Shown piece by piece: positions 11,649 to 24,146 of a stretch of 64,000 bases of DNA. Source of the DNA: Cyathus striatus (lineage: Eukaryota; Basidiomycota; Agaricomycetes; Agaricales; Nidulariaceae); assembly GCA_025738555.1 (NCBI GenBank), contig JAOVFP010000004.1, forward strand, positions 3,100,001 through 3,164,000. Reading direction: 5' to 3'. Made by a program: the position numbers and the translations under genes. Every line of letters begins with the position of its first letter. Within the stretch, counting starts at the first letter, position 1. The notes under the pieces were generated by a model. It worked only from the letters and a program-made list of their open reading frames with translations. It was not told the DNA's origin and ran no database searches.

Positions 11649-13055
11649 TCAGTTCACACCATCAGGGAATTTTAAAGCGTGCGTCTCGACTCTATCTCTC
11701 CACTCTCCTTGAACTCCTTTCATCCTCTTCGCACTCACAGGATCATCAACAAGGACATTCTTCATCCACGTTTTGAACTCTTCTGCCTGATCCGGAAGGC
11801 CCTTTCCATCAGTTTGAAGAGAAAGTAATCGGCCAACGAGGTCCTTGTTGTTCTCCAAATTTGGGATACGAAGCGCCGATGCAAGGGTATCCATTGCGGC
11901 ATGAACGTCTCCGAGGAGTTCTTGGGCTTTCGAAAGCCTAAAGTGCCTAAATAATGGTAGGTAGATTGGAATCGGAATGCATAACGCATACTTAACATAA
12001 AGTGTATTTACCCTTTGGCATATGATGAATCATACTCGATGGCTTTCGCAGCTTGATGGAGAGCCAGCTTTAGATTTTGTTGTGCAGCAGGTGTACCAGC
12101 GAGATACGCCGCAGAGAGATTAGAATGACAAATAGCGAGCGTTTCTTCCACTTCTATCTTGCTCTTCTCATCATATGCGTATCCGAGAGTATCGTTCAGC
12201 GACTTTATTGCGCTTTTGTAAGACTTGATTGCTTCTGCAAACAAGTTCGACCGGAAGAGTTTGTTAGCGGACCTTTTCTCCCCAGCACCGACGCCGAATT
12301 GATCTCGAAACACCGACTCCTGTTCTATCTCTACACCCCAAGTAAACGGAGCAGGGATTGAATCCAAGAATGGCTTGATAGCTTTTTCGACTGAACTCAA
12401 GGAGTGGGTTAGGAAAAGGCGGCCTGGAATATACTGGTCTCCGAACATCCGAGGTCGACCTGAAATGTTCGAGCGAATCAAACTAAAGTGGGGTTAATCA
12501 TTATAAGTAGTACATATTATCGTAATCCAACTTACTTCTCAACATCTGATGCTTTAGGGACTCCAATAACCTGAGAACTTGTGGATCCTCCCATTCCACT
12601 CTCGTTTGGTTCACCAGCTATTTCCACCGAAAGACAGTACGAGCCACGTCTAGCCTCAGGCCTTATTCCTGGAATATTGGAGAGGTCTATAACCCCAGAG
12701 TGAATCCTCCAGGCGACATTTTCTTTCATGGGTATCGTTGTTAAGTCGACAGTCTTAGGATCTTCCGATGGAGCTTTGGTGAGGCCAGTGAAGTATTCTC
12801 TATGTTGTTCTGCGAATTTGCGAAGATCGGAATTTGGATCCGCCATTTTATTTTGATAAAATCTTAGCGAACGTTAGTGAAAGTGCCAAGTTGAGAAGCA
12901 TTCGTACTCACTGCATAAGGGACGCTGGGTCTTTAGGAGCATCTTTCTGGCGTTCAATTCGCGTTAAAGTAGATTGGATTTCAATGTTAGTGATGCAAAC
13001 CCACTGTCAATCTCTTTAATTCCTCATCTCTCTGTTTTTCCTTTTCGTTGCTCAT
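11649..13055 (-). CDS. TPR-repeat protein
   Basis: Starts MSNEKEKQRDEELKRL at 13053-13055. Short introns then lead to KDAPKDPASLMQ and FYQNKMADPNSDLRKFAEQH. The middle part (VDLTTIPMKENVAW, then GYIDLSNIPGIRPE-like sequence and RRGSYCLSVEIAG) has no family I recognise. The C-terminal half has tetratricopeptide-like helices: SANKLFRSNLFAEAIKSYKS, then AICHSNLSAAYL, QAAKAIEYDSSYAKG and YYRLSKAQELLGDVHAAMD. This N-terminal-linker-plus-TPR plan suits a protein-protein adaptor or co-chaperone. It is probably a general cellular gene and not part of the cluster. The stop used, at 11649-11651, assumes no further 3' intron. Confidence 0.65.
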
Positions 13056-13380
13056 GTTGTTCGATTTCGTTGCGATGGTGGAAGATGGGTCAGAGAAGAA
13101 TCGAGTGTGGGTGACCTTGTCCCCACCACTGTTTAAGTTAGCCTACCTCTGACTACATATACAAACAAAGGACAAAGAAACCCATCTGAGGGCAACGGTT
13201 GCTCGAAGCTTAACGAAGTACAACAACCTACTTTTATAAACAATATAATTACAACGGGATGGTGACTATATGGGTTAAACATACATCAAGATGTTACAAG
13301 AAAAATACAAAGGAAGTACTACCGGAAGTTACCACGATAATCAATCGAAATCTTTGTAGATAACGACTAATGCTAAAGCG
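13056..13380. other. Intergenic region
   Basis: Upstream region of the TPR gene and downstream region of the membrane-protein gene. No other feature is seen. Confidence 0.4.
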
Positions 13381-14093
13381 CTAAAGTCCTAACCGCAATG
13401 CCTCACGATAAACATTTGGATCTTCATGCATGACTAACACATCCTCAACGTGTGCTTTCAAGTTCTGACGATTTACCTCCTTTTGTTGCATCTTTGATCT
13501 CATCCTCAACCCCAGCGTATCGAATATACCGTAATCTCCCAGCATGGTGATCAACACGAACCAGAGAATATCTTCTGCAGCAATAGCTAGTAGTAGTGCG
13601 GAGAGTGGGGTTTCTGTGTAAATCCAGTATCCGGCGAGAATTGCGAACGCCTGGACTACACTGAAGGTAGCTATTAAGAATACAAGAGTTACCGGAGTGA
13701 TGATGAAGAGTGAAGCTGAAGCGATAACTCACCGATTAACTGGTATGCATCATCGGAATCAGTGTAGCTAGCTTTAACTGCGCTATAACCAGTTCCAACA
13801 GTTATCGCGCCCAGTAAGAGTGGCAATGACGAGTCCCGCAGTACAATGAGATTTCCCTAAAGCTTTCTGGGTAACTTTCAGCTTAAAAAATATGTAATAA
13901 GACGTACCAAGGTGTCTGAGCAACCAAATTCGACTATTCCAAATTTCATAACATATGGACATATGATGAGGAACAGTCCAAGTACAATGTCGAATACACC
14001 TTTTGAAAACACCTGTCGACCTGCTTCAGTAGAAGAGCAGGATATAGAGATAGAGCCCCCGCAGTCTGATGTCGTAGCCCGAGGTAGATTCAT
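13381..14093 (-). CDS. Small four-helix membrane protein, unknown function
   Basis: Three exons. The first encodes MNLPRATTSDCGGSISISCS and a membrane helix (VFDIVLGLFLIICPYVMKFG). The second encodes a helix around LPLLLGAITVGTGYSAV. The third has two helices (SVVQAFAILAGYWIY and ALLLAIAAEDILWFVLITM) and a charged tail ending HEDPNVYREALRLGL. The order is consistent with an integral membrane protein of about 180 residues. I do not recognise the family. The gene lies downstream of the TPR gene and in the same orientation, about 330 bp apart. Both splice junctions keep frame, which supports a real gene. Confidence 0.6.
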
Positions 14094-15530
14094 GGTAGTG
14101 GTCGTAGACTACAGAGAAAGATTCATGCACATGGATAACGTACTTCTGTGACGATTATGGCGTCGACTGAATTGAATGACGCAAACTTCAAAGTCACGCG
14201 TTACGCGTTGCGTAGATGTGTTTGGCTGAGGCCCGCATATCAAATATACATATCTCGGAACCGCGCTGGCCTTGCAATCCTTGCGCTATGTAGATGGAAC
14301 GTAAGAAAGGTAACTTTAAGTTTGAGATATCCATTGTTAATTTTTACAAATTCTAGACCTAAGGAGATACCATCGAAGACACACTCTTCGATGTCAGAGG
14401 CGAGTTCATCTTCGTAGCTCTTTGTAAAGCGAATGAGTACTAAGTAGTTGTGAATCTCGTAAATTAACAACCGAAAAACCTACTACTGAGCTTCTTCTTC
14501 CCCGTGAGCTTAGAAGCCGAAGATAAAGACTTGACGATACTTAGAGAGCGTTCCCTTGGCGATGCTTAGAGGACTTCCTAGAGCATGCTGCACAGCCGTC
14601 AGCCTACGGCCATCTTACGTCATAAAAAACAGTAGCGACTCGGCTGCAGCGTCGCATTCCTCTTTTGGTTCTTTCGGTTTCTTAGCCAAAGTCTCTTCGT
14701 TGATAAATTCATCGATACTGAGGAGTTGATCATCTTGAAAGCTTACATGGTGGTTTAGAAGCTGAAAGGTGATTATCGTATGAAGACCTGTCAGTCTGAC
14801 AAAATCACACAACCCCAAATCATTTGGTACCACCCTGAATGCACAAACGGTATCAAATCATCCAGAGAGACTTCTTGCTGTAATGAGTATAGATGTGTAC
14901 CAATTCTATGCATTTACGTTGTCACTTCTTAAACGATTCAATTTCAGGGATTTATAATACTTACCTGCGTTGTGTGTATAGTTATGCGCTCTCGTTACGG
15001 ACCGAGATAGCTAATACTACGATCTTCCATTTCTATGTCATACTCATTCTGTTCGTCTTCTTCGACAATTTAGTTGTAAAATAGAATCAATATCTGCTGT
15101 AGCAAGGAAGAATCTTACTGCCTTTGCCGCTAGCAACGGTGAGACATGTAATGTATAAAAATAAATGTTACCTATACTTAATTCGTGAATGATGTATCTC
15201 CTCTTTAAAATATCGTAAAGTCACGGTGGCGCACGGTTTGAAACAAACTGAAACTCAAAACATTACAAATTAAATCCAAAAAGTCGTACTCTAATGTTAA
15301 TAACAGTCATGATGTAACACGGCTCTAACTTAGCCAGAAACTTGCTCAACAACGCATGGCGGAGAACATGTACAGATAAAACAAATAAAATCTCTAAGGA
15401 AAGAAAAACATGAATCTGAAGTTAATCTACTGGAAAGTCTGTTAGTAGTCGATATCTTTGAACTTGACTTGTCAGAACTTACCTCCTCTAATGTAACGGA
15501 ATAAGTGACATTCATAATTATGCGATTAAG
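14094..15530. other. Gene-poor region with weak frames
   Basis: A minus-strand segment at about 14615-14760 (VSFQDDQLLSIDEFINEETL) has some coding look. I could not build a gene around it. The rest is AT-rich sequence without a recognised feature. Confidence 0.3.
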
Positions 15531-15912
15531 TCAAATGCCGGGATTCTCCTTCTTCAATCCCTCAAGAGCCTGTTTAGCAGCAGCGTGACCAGCACCAGTT
15601 TTACTGCTTGATGTACCAGTTCCATATTTAATATCTTTGACTGGAAAACATTAATAAGGCACTGCAGTCAAAGCACGTCCAAGTCGCCAAGTACCACTCA
15701 CTGTATACGACGGCAGTCCAAACTGCATTATTCTGCGGTCCCGACATTGTGTGCTCATATTTGATGTCAGACGAAGTTGGAGTAGTACGAAAAAGTCTCT
15801 GGAATGCATTGTTTAGTTCCATTTTAGCATCAGCTTTAGGAATTCATATGCACATGTGTTAGTGACATTAATATCAACTTTCGATAGAACATCACTTACC
15901 GCTGTTCGACAT
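15531..15912 (-). CDS. Small single-domain dsRNA-binding-motif protein 1
   Basis: Three exons give a protein of about 85 residues, essentially one dsRBM. It starts MSNSADAKMELNNAFQRLF (helix 1), then the strands YEHTMSGPQNNAVWTAVVYI and KYGTGTSSS. Helix 2 is KTGAGHAAAKQALEGLKK, with the basic Lys/His and Ala-rich pattern (x-K-x-x-A-x-x-x-A-A-x-x-A-L) of the family. The stop TGA follows ENPGI at 15531-15533. Single dsRBMs bind A-form RNA, and without another domain this may act as an RNA-silencing or editing cofactor or a sequestering factor. That role is inference. A second gene of the same plan lies about 470 bp away in the same orientation. Confidence 0.7.
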
Positions 15913-16376
15913 CTTGTTGATTCTAAAAATTGATGATATGAGAGTGCTAGAGATTAATGGTACGGGGATGATGCGGATGAGGATGAGGATGAGGATATGA
16001 AAGGAGGATGAAGGATTTACCTCGTATAAATAATGTTATGTTCGTTCACTTGCGAAGAGAGTCTTCGGACCATATCATTAGAGATACAGTAGGACTGCCT
16101 TGGATATACTTACGAATTCATAGCAAGAACCTCAGATTAGAATTAAAAATGAAAGTAAACTCTTCTGGAAATATGCATTCTTTAAGCATAGACAGTAGTG
16201 CATGCATTTCATATAGTACAGTACGAACGAATTATATAAAGCAATTAAGAAAGCAAGAGGAAAGCGTAGAATTTACAGCACGAAAATGTGTTCTTAGTTG
16301 GCTTAATAAGATAAAACAAGAACAGAAATGACATGTAAAATGCCACTCCAAAATGGAGTAGGAGGTGGCGTGGGTG

Positions 16377-16785
16377 TCAGCCCCCCAATTTGTACAGTGC
16401 GTCTTTTGCCGCTGCCTCAATCGTAGACTCCTGGCCGTAGCCCTGAGCCTGGCTGTATTGAATTCCAGAAACTGGTACCACAAGGTTCAATGTTACGATA
16501 ATCATAGTAGTAATGGTATGGTCCACTCACTTAAGATGGTTACAGACCACATCGAGCCATGAACGAATAACTGTTTCTGTGGAGTAGCCCATCCCCTTCC
16601 CGAGCAAATGCTGAGGAGCTTATTCCAGTAGTCTAGAGAAGATTGGCATGAGTCATGACAGAACAGGTTCAGATCAGGACATACAGGACATGTTTAATAC
16701 CAAAAGCTGAGTTGCAGTGGTAGGCTGAAAAGTATTGCTATCTGGAAAGAGAGCAATGTTTACTTCCTCTTGCAAAGCTCTTCAT
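16377..16785 (-). CDS. Small single-domain dsRNA-binding-motif protein 2
   Basis: Two exons are firm. One encodes DYWNKLLSICSGRGWATPQK, then LFVHGSMWSVTIL. The next encodes ISGIQYSQAQGYGQES, then TIEAAAKDALYKLGG and a stop at 16377-16379. Together they make an alpha-beta-beta-beta-alpha dsRBM with the Trp of strand 2 and the Ala-rich helix 2. The N-terminal exon and the start I give (ATG at 16783-16785, MKSFARG) depend on a 39-bp intron and are uncertain. The protein resembles its neighbour at 15.5 kb in size and fold but not closely in sequence. It is too fragmented by introns to show as a long open frame. Confidence 0.5.
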
Positions 16786-17464
16786 TCTTATAAACACGGA
16801 TGCTGTTCATAAGCGTATCTTCGCTTTAGCAAGCTATAGAAAACGAAATTTTGAAAAAATGGAGACGGCTCTGTTTCGTAATGACATAACTACGCATTAC
16901 GAGGCAGTATGTCAGAGATGGGCTAATCGGGGTGTTTGTATGAGTCATATTTTAGGTGAGGGCAGATAGCATGGAATGAGGTGAGTTTCAAACAGCATGT
17001 AAGAAAAGAGTCCGATTACAACTTTATCGAATAATTCATTTTTCGAATTTAAGCGCTTTGGGCTTGAAAAAGAATGAAGTCACTGTTTGGCTGTAGAAAC
17101 CGGCGTGTATGTTCCGATGTATGGTGTTAATTAACATGTTACTTACAGCATTTGTATGTCAAAGTTTTCCAAAAGCGCCTTCTAAGTTCTAAGCTATTCT
17201 GTCTCCAAGGTTACTTCACGTTGGAAACGGAAGTCCTTTCTTGCCTTTCATGTCGCAGAACCTTGGTTGTGAACAAACGCGAACAAGAAGCACTCGGTGC
17301 CGAAACAATGTCCACTTCTTGCGGTTGGAACATACAGCATCATGTTTCACAGCTGTTCCATAATTTGTGCGCATCAAAATGAAAACTCCTGTTCAGAGTG
17401 TCGCATAGACAATTCGGTGTCAAAGCTGCGGTCTCCGCTGCATCTATCGACGATGTGGCCTCAT

Positions 17465-17949
17465 TCACGTTCTACTCCTTGTATACATAAATTCAGTTAT
17501 TAATACTTATGCATTCGGAAGAGGCCTCAATATATCGGATGGCTAGTATTTCTATGTCCGAACTATACTTACAGCATCTCATACAACGGCTCCGCTTGCG
17601 CATCCCGTTGGTTTTGAGCTATCACATATCTTCGATAGAATGAAGTTGGAATAAAGTATGTTATCCAAGAACGTGACTACAGCAGTGAGCACCAGGTAAA
17701 TGGAATACATACCATACTAGCTTCCGCAGTTGATGGTCCCGCCTCTGTATGTCCCGAGTCGCTGTGAATTTTTTCCCAGGGGGCTGTATTCAAGCTGTAA
17801 GCTGCGTAAAATCTTGGCCATGAAGGATCGTGAAGTCGCCTCGTCCGACGGCGAGCTGCGATCAGCGCCGCAACTTTGAAACAGCTGCCTTCATTTTGTT
17901 CGTCGTCGGTTGCGTTTAGTAGCTGTTTTAACTTATTTGGCAATGCCAC
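17465..17949 (-). CDS. Hypothetical protein
   Basis: A first exon of about 80 codons (MALPNKLKQLLNATDDEQNE, then WPRFYAAYSLNTAPWEKIHS) ends at ATG/gtatgt. It splices to an exon reading YVIAQNQRDAQAEPLYEML and a short end, stopping at 17465-17467. I do not recognise a domain. The intron borders are good and the frame is kept, which is the main support. It lies beside the two dsRBM genes and on the same strand. Confidence 0.35.
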
Positions 17950-20785
17950 TAACGCTAATTTATTCCGGCTTGTTTTCTCCTGTTTCGGGCGTAAGTTGTG
18001 CAGGCGGCAAAGCCCACTACCGTTTATTCTAAGTATTCATGAACGGTACGAATCACTGATGAAAGACCCGATAGTCAATAAAATTGAGACTTAACGGAAG
18101 TAAGATACATGCAACCACAGTACAATAGAGAACAAATGGGAGTTTAATTGATGAAAAAGATGATCCCAACAGTGAACATCTGGGATCCTATACTTAACGA
18201 TCTCATGCTTTCAGTAAAATCAGATTGAGAAATGAAAAGTAATATGTACTAAAAAAGACGCAAGTTGTGGTTTGTGGTAAGAGAACTGAAAAGTGTGTAA
18301 CTACGCGGACAGAAGGGTTCCAGTGACGACCAGGCGGTCAATCAGTGATGAGAAGAGCGAAGGGGCCGAGAGGATGGCAAGGGGGGGAAGAGTGGAATCC
18401 GGGGAACGGGCGGAACGAGTAGAAAACGATGAAAAGGGCGGGATGACGAAGAGAGGGGGGGATGACAACGATGAGAGGGGGATGGCGACGAGAAGGGGGG
18501 ATGACGAGGTGGAAAGGCGACGAGGTGGAAAGACGACGAGGTGGAAAGACGACGAGGTGGAAAGACGACGAGGTGGAAAGACGACGAGGTGGAAAGACGA
18601 CGAGGTGGAAAGACAACGGCGAATGGGGAAATCGACGACGGCGAGGGCAGTATGACCACCAACGACCTTATTTCCATCCTTCTTCCTACTACGTCGTATT
18701 CCCTATAATCCTTCTATACAACACGGCAATCCTTATTGAAAGGATGGCGAACCTCCTCCCGCTGGTGGTGGTGGGGAGAGATCCTGCCCGTTTCTAGGCT
18801 CGCGGAAGCGTGTTGGTTGCTAGAAAGCGGAGGAAGCGGTAGATACAGGGTGTATGAGCGTGTGCAGGATTGTATGTCGGAGGGGGCGGAGGAGTGCGAG
18901 CATGGTGGAGGTCCTCTATTCGTTGTAGTTCAAAGGGAAGATCCGAACGGTGTCAGTTGAACGTTTGAACGTTGAGAGAAGAGGAAGGAAAAGGAAAAGG
19001 GTTTGGCAAACGAACGTAGAACACAACCCTCCTTGCCCATTTCCTAGAAGGCGTCCTCGGCCTCGATATCCCCCGTCCTCTCCAAACTCCAACATTAGCA
19101 TTCGCGTTCTCCGGCCGCCTGGCCCCAGCAGCGCTCATCGGTGCAGGAAGCCGAAAGTCGCACATTGTTCTTTTACAAATTACGAGTGGATAGGTTAGTA
19201 TAGCAATGTTGTACCATGAAGAATGAGACTGTGTCGTTGGGATAGCTCCCCCCGCCTCTAAGTGCTGTCATGGTTGAGATTGAGATAGGTTCGTGAGCAG
19301 TTGGGGATTTGGTGTGATGTCACATTGCGTCACATCAGCCAATCAGCCTATCAGGTTGAGAGAACACATATTGATATAAGCGCTGGATGCGCTTCTTGTA
19401 CACCACTATACAGCACTCTTTGCTTCCTACGCTTCTCCTCTCCGATTCCAGAGCTGACCCTTTGTTTCGTTCCCTTTCACCCTCTCTTTACTAACAATAT
19501 ATCCTCAGTAACACTTTATAAGCTCCCTCTACCAATGGCATGAACCAGCGAGAAAACAGTCCTCCGCATCGAGTCGGCCCTTGGCCGCCCTTCTCACTGC
19601 CACTTCTCTAGCAAAGGAACTTACGGGTCTAATTCAATCACTTCCGGCTCCAGTCGGTGCAATATGCGCTACCACTTCCAAGATACTCGAGATTGCATTG
19701 GTATGTTTCCTATGACCTCAGGAGCTGGACTGAACTGAGCTACTATTTGGCCGACTGTAAGTAACTTCATATTAACACCTGCTGGGTAATTCTGGAATAG
19801 GGATAATTTTGGACTCGGTTTTTTTTTGGCTCTTCGACGGTTGATATTCTCACGTTCATCCTCAAGTAAATATGCTGTAGGCGAAATGTTTGGCCTCCGT
19901 TCTGCCAAGCTGGGCAGATATTGATAGAATTAAGCAACTAAAACCATGTATATAGAATTAATTTGTAACGAATTTACTATCACGGTGAACAATTAGCCGT
20001 TCACCATTTCGACCGTTCACCGCCACCGCCGGTACCCGTAACCTCGTGGGTGGGTTAGTGAGTCGTACAATCTTACAGAATATATCATATATTAAGAAAG
20101 GGCTGTAGTGTTTATCTTCTTGTTCTTATGATGATGAAGCTCATCGCAATGGAAACCTGGCGTTCTAGAGCCTCGTTACCATGGGAACATCGCTACTTGT
20201 TCCATGACGTTTATCCTGAGAATTAATATTATGTCACCTTCTATCTACATATTTATCTTACCTTTGGTCTCTCGTCGGTGGCAGTGACCTTAGAAATGAT
20301 GCCATATATTGGACATCCCGATACTTTCTTCAAAGACAAAGAATTGAGCGTTATGGACCATTACAGCCTGCCATAACAAGGTGTCAGGAGATAGGCCTCA
20401 TGCAGTTCGAACTCCGGTTACTGTCTTGGCGTCGATATCGTTGTTCTTTATCCGAGGCTACCTCGTGAACGCGTCTTCGTTGCGCTTTCGCGCATGTTAA
20501 GTGCGTCGGCACGCATAATTGCCTCAGACATATGCAGCGCCAGACCAAAATCTTAACAGCGATTCAGATGCTGTCTTCCGGACGTGGGGTATGGTTTCAT
20601 TTCTTTATCGTGCCTTTTCTTGGTCTACGATCTTTGAGGATCTTTGGATGTTCCGTTAAACTTGAACTATCAGTATCGGAAGTTCTGCGATGGAACGGAT
20701 CCACAATTGACGAAAATTTTGTGTTTGGGCAAGAATAAAAAGGCTCTGCAAATTTCTTTTGACTCATTTCCTCCCTTTTCTTGCC
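17950..20785. other. Gene-poor region around the minisatellite
   Basis: Apart from the repeat at 18.5 kb I see only purine- or pyrimidine-biased low-complexity DNA (18.3-19.1 kb) and AT-rich sequence. No gene, tRNA or transposon can be supported. The last part holds the promoter of AA9 LPMO 2. Confidence 0.4.
18506..18617 (+). repeat. 16-bp minisatellite, 7 copies
   Basis: Seven consecutive copies of a 16-bp unit (GAGGTGGAAAGACGAC, first copy GGCGAC, last copy AACGGC-like). The repeat sits in a purine-rich stretch from about 18355. Because 16 is not a multiple of 3, all frames stay open and give repetitive artificial peptides on both strands. Confidence 0.9.
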
Positions 20786-21996
20786 ATGTTTAAATTTGTT
20801 ATTCTTGCCGCTCTTTTTAACTTATTCGTCTCCGTGCGGGGTCACGGTTACGTCGAGGAAATCACCATTGGAACCACAAAATACACCGGATACCTTCCAT
20901 ACTCCGATCCTTATTATTCTACTCCTTCTGCACGTATCGTCCGTAAAATTCCAGGCAATGGTATGCTCCTCTTTCCGAAATACTATGTTCCTCAGGAATC
21001 TAATATTCGTATTACAATAGGCCCTGTAGAAGACGCATCTTCGATCGAGTGAGCTTAACAATAATTCTACTTCGCGCATACACTAAGTTACCATCAGCAT
21101 CCAATGCAATGGCTGGAGTGAAGGTGGTGTGATCGGTTCGACCGCCGCGAAAGCATATGCCAATATCACTGCCGGCTCTACGATCTCTACAACTTGGACT
21201 ACCTGGCCCGAATCTCATGCTGTAAATATGAAGCCTTGCTTTCTATTTCCAGTTATATCTCATACATTGACAGGGCCCTGTAATAACGTATCTTGCTCGC
21301 GTTCCAGATAATGCAGATCTTACATGTTGGGCACCTGGACTTGAGTGCGTAACACTTTTCAATTTATTAAAGTTAATTCTTTTTGAACATGTATGTAGAG
21401 CCGTCTGGTTCAAGATTGACGAGGCCGGAAAAACTTCTGACGGAAAATGGGCTGCCACCGATATTTTGAATACCACCAACTATGTATATACATTCACCAT
21501 TCCTCCTAAACTCAAGGCTGGCCAGTATATTGTCAGACATGAAATGTACGTTTTCATAGTCGTTGAACGCTCAAATTGTGACTTATTATGTTACCCAGAA
21601 TTGCATTACACGCAGGTGCGGTTAAAACGTCGATATTTAGGCACTTCGACGCATTAGTCAAATGATATTTATGTTTTTTAGCCTATGTCTATCCTGGAGC
21701 TCAGTTTTATCCCAGCTGTATCCAGATTCAGGTCAGTGGTTCTGGAACCGCTTTCCCTACGGAATTCGTTTCGTTCCCAGGAGCATACACCGCCGATACA
21801 CCTGGAATCGTCTACGACATGTATAATAGTAAGTCTACGCTGAACAATGTGAAACGAATTTCATTGTTACTGACTCCATTTGCAATAGACGATGGTGCAT
21901 ATCCAATTCCTGGTCCAGCTGTGTAAGTGGTTTTTCTTTCATTTTGGGACTTCAATATTTAATCTCACATTTCTCAGATGGACTGGGGGTAACTAA
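20786..21996 (+). CDS. AA9 lytic polysaccharide monooxygenase 2
   Basis: The signal peptide MFKFVILAALFNLFVSVRG is directly followed by HGYVEEI, placing the copper-brace His at the mature N-terminus. The second His is in WTTWPESHAGPV and the axial-Tyr region is YPGAQFYPSC. Other family segments are CNGWSEGG, AVWFKIDEAGK, AGQYIVRHEM and the ending GPAVWTGGN. It is single-domain with normal length and seven or so exons, all in frame. It is divergent from LPMO 1: they share the fold and active site but little surface sequence. The gene ends 90 bp from the convergent PL14-type lyase gene. Both are secreted and may act on the same plant or fungal wall material. Confidence 0.9.
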
Positions 21997-22085
21997 TAGC
22001 CTGGGCTAGACTCTGGAGACAAGTCGGATGCATTACAGACACTGTCTGTGTTAGATAGAGTCTTTGTACCTACTAAGGAAGTAGC

Positions 22086-23212
22086 TCAGTAAGAATCCAT
22101 CCTTGACTTGACCATACGCTCAGATCTCGATTTCTTTGTCGGTTTAGTTGTACTCTTCTTCGAGCTTGCGTCGCTATCTCCGCCTGATTTGTGCGAAATA
22201 ATGGCACCTGAGAAAGCACTAATATATAGCTTTTGATCCTTCGGAGAAGCCCAATCTGCAGTAGAACCTAAGAAATCATTTGAGTTATACATATTGACAT
22301 CAGTTTAAAACATAGTATGCCTACCACCAAAGAAAACTTGCACTTGAATGCCTTGCATGGAGCCCTCACCAATCTCGTCAACCAGGACGAGACCAGTCTC
22401 TGAGATGACAGATTTCCCATCCACAAATAACTCAATTTCGCCATTTGACTGGCCGGGATCGTTAAGTTTCACTCGTTCCGCAACAGTGACCCATTGGCCG
22501 GGTGGAAAGTCAAATCTTCCACGACCTACAGAGGCACCGTATGTGGGGTTACATTCCCATCCAGGTTTTTTGCAAGCTTCTTCGTTCGCTTCGAAGCCAG
22601 GAGGGAGGTACGTGTAGACCTCCCCGGCACCATCGGTTCGCCACATCAGGCGCGCTGAGAAGCATCGAATGTCTCTGCGCCCACCTGAACATGATGCAGC
22701 AAGTGAAGGATCATTGCCGCCATCTGTATTATCACTCGTTAGCGCTTTGCAGCATACTACAGGCTATCAAATCACGTACACAGCCCGGGAAGTTTTCCCC
22801 CCTTATTGAACGCGAATCCATTCGGAAACATAATCGAATACCCAAATGTAGCTTCCTTAGCAGTAGTAAAGTCGATTGGGCCAGTTGCATAAAAAGAAAC
22901 ACCGCCCGGAGGATCGTCCTTCAACCTATAAGCACCTTGGTCGAAGTTTACAACGAGTGCTGTTTGTCCTTGGACCTCTTCATACGTGTACCTTTGGCTG
23001 CCGACTTTCGTGGGCCGTAAGGTGTCGTCGCTAAGTGGAAGGGCATCCGCAGCTCCAGAAAGAGTTGACCAGGACTCGAGCCCGCGACCCATAGGAAACA
23101 AGGTATCCTCCGTAGCTGGAGCACGTCTGTCCAGTCGAATCGGCGCAGCCGCTACAGAAAGAAGGTAGAGGCACGCGAGCCCAAATTTGGCGATGAAATA
23201 GGAAGACATCAT
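22086..23212 (-). CDS. Secreted PL14-type polysaccharide lyase
   Basis: Starts MMSSYFIAKFGLACLYLLSV, a signal peptide, then a propeptide-like stretch with dibasic LDRRAP. The catalytic-domain signature is YSIMFPNGFAFNKGGKLPGL, followed by GGNDPSLAASC and CFSARLMWRTDGAGEVYTYL. Further jelly-roll strands include FDFPPGQWVTVAERVKLND and GIQVQVFFGG, then WASPKDQKLYISAFS. The GGKLPGLxGG block is characteristic of PL14-like fungal lyases, which cleave uronic-acid polymers such as glucuronan or alginate-like chains. A Ser/Lys-rich tail (KKSTTKPTKKSRSE) follows and may be a linker or a charged anchor. The tail is unusual because no binding module follows it. The family call is good and the substrate uncertain. 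Confidence 0.78.
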
Positions 23213-24146
23213 GGACGAAAAGCAATTAAACCAGATTGCTGCTCCTGCCTGGGAGATGAGTGTTGACGTTCAACGCCAAATGGAATAGGATGGGGGATAG
23301 GCTCCGGGCAAGGGATTCCTTCAGTACATCTCTTGCTTAAATATATGTCTGCGTGTTCTGGTAGCTCCATGAGGGGAACTAGTAAAGCACAGCAAGGGCT
23401 ATCCAATCAAAGGATAGACATACATCCTTGGCGCAGCGGTGTTATGTATGTGCAAACTTGATAGATGAATTTGAATCTTTCAACTGTGTTACCATCTGTG
23501 GGTGCAATGTCCGATGTCAGCTATTGACCCACACCTCTTACATCTGGAGAGCAAGGTCAAAGTCAGCCTCACTTTATAGCAGGCTTACAATGGGAAGTAA
23601 ATGCATATTTCTTCCGGCATGTCATGGCTGGTTGGGAGAATAGGTTACGGGCAGCTGAAGTGAGCGAACTGAAACGTTATTTCTGTGTGAAGTGTAGGCG
23701 CTGGTTGGCGCTCCGAAAATGGATCACATTGTGATGCCTAGACATTCACCCCAGGTTCACCCTGTGTTAATCCTTCGCGCCCATGGGTTTGCTTGCCATG
23801 GCAGATAGCTCCCTGTAGCTCCACAAGTGCTTTCAAATACACCAGAGCCCCTAACTTTCGAACAAGCTGCAACCTACAGTCCGACGCAACTTATTCGCAC
23901 TTGTGTTGTCCAGAAGGATCACTAGAACGATGGCTTCAGAATACTTATATATTATTAATATTGATAGATCAACTTATGGAATTTATGGAATGACAGGATG
24001 AATCCGCTGGAGCCCATCACAAACACAGAATGGACAAGACTCCTACATCGATCAGTGCGCGTACATATGAATATGCCGTTGTGAAGACTACAGCAGTACA
24101 CCTGCTCGGTGGTATAGTATATCAAGATATCCAAGTCAAACACGTC
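23213..24146. other. Intergenic region
   Basis: Upstream of the PL14 gene and downstream of the RNase H-type gene. No supported feature. Confidence 0.4.

Noticed and set aside
18293..18797. Arg/Glu- and Ser/Pro-rich repeat proteins on both strands
   Set aside because: They are translations of the 16-bp minisatellite and purine-rich DNA. They occur in several frames on both strands and lack start context.
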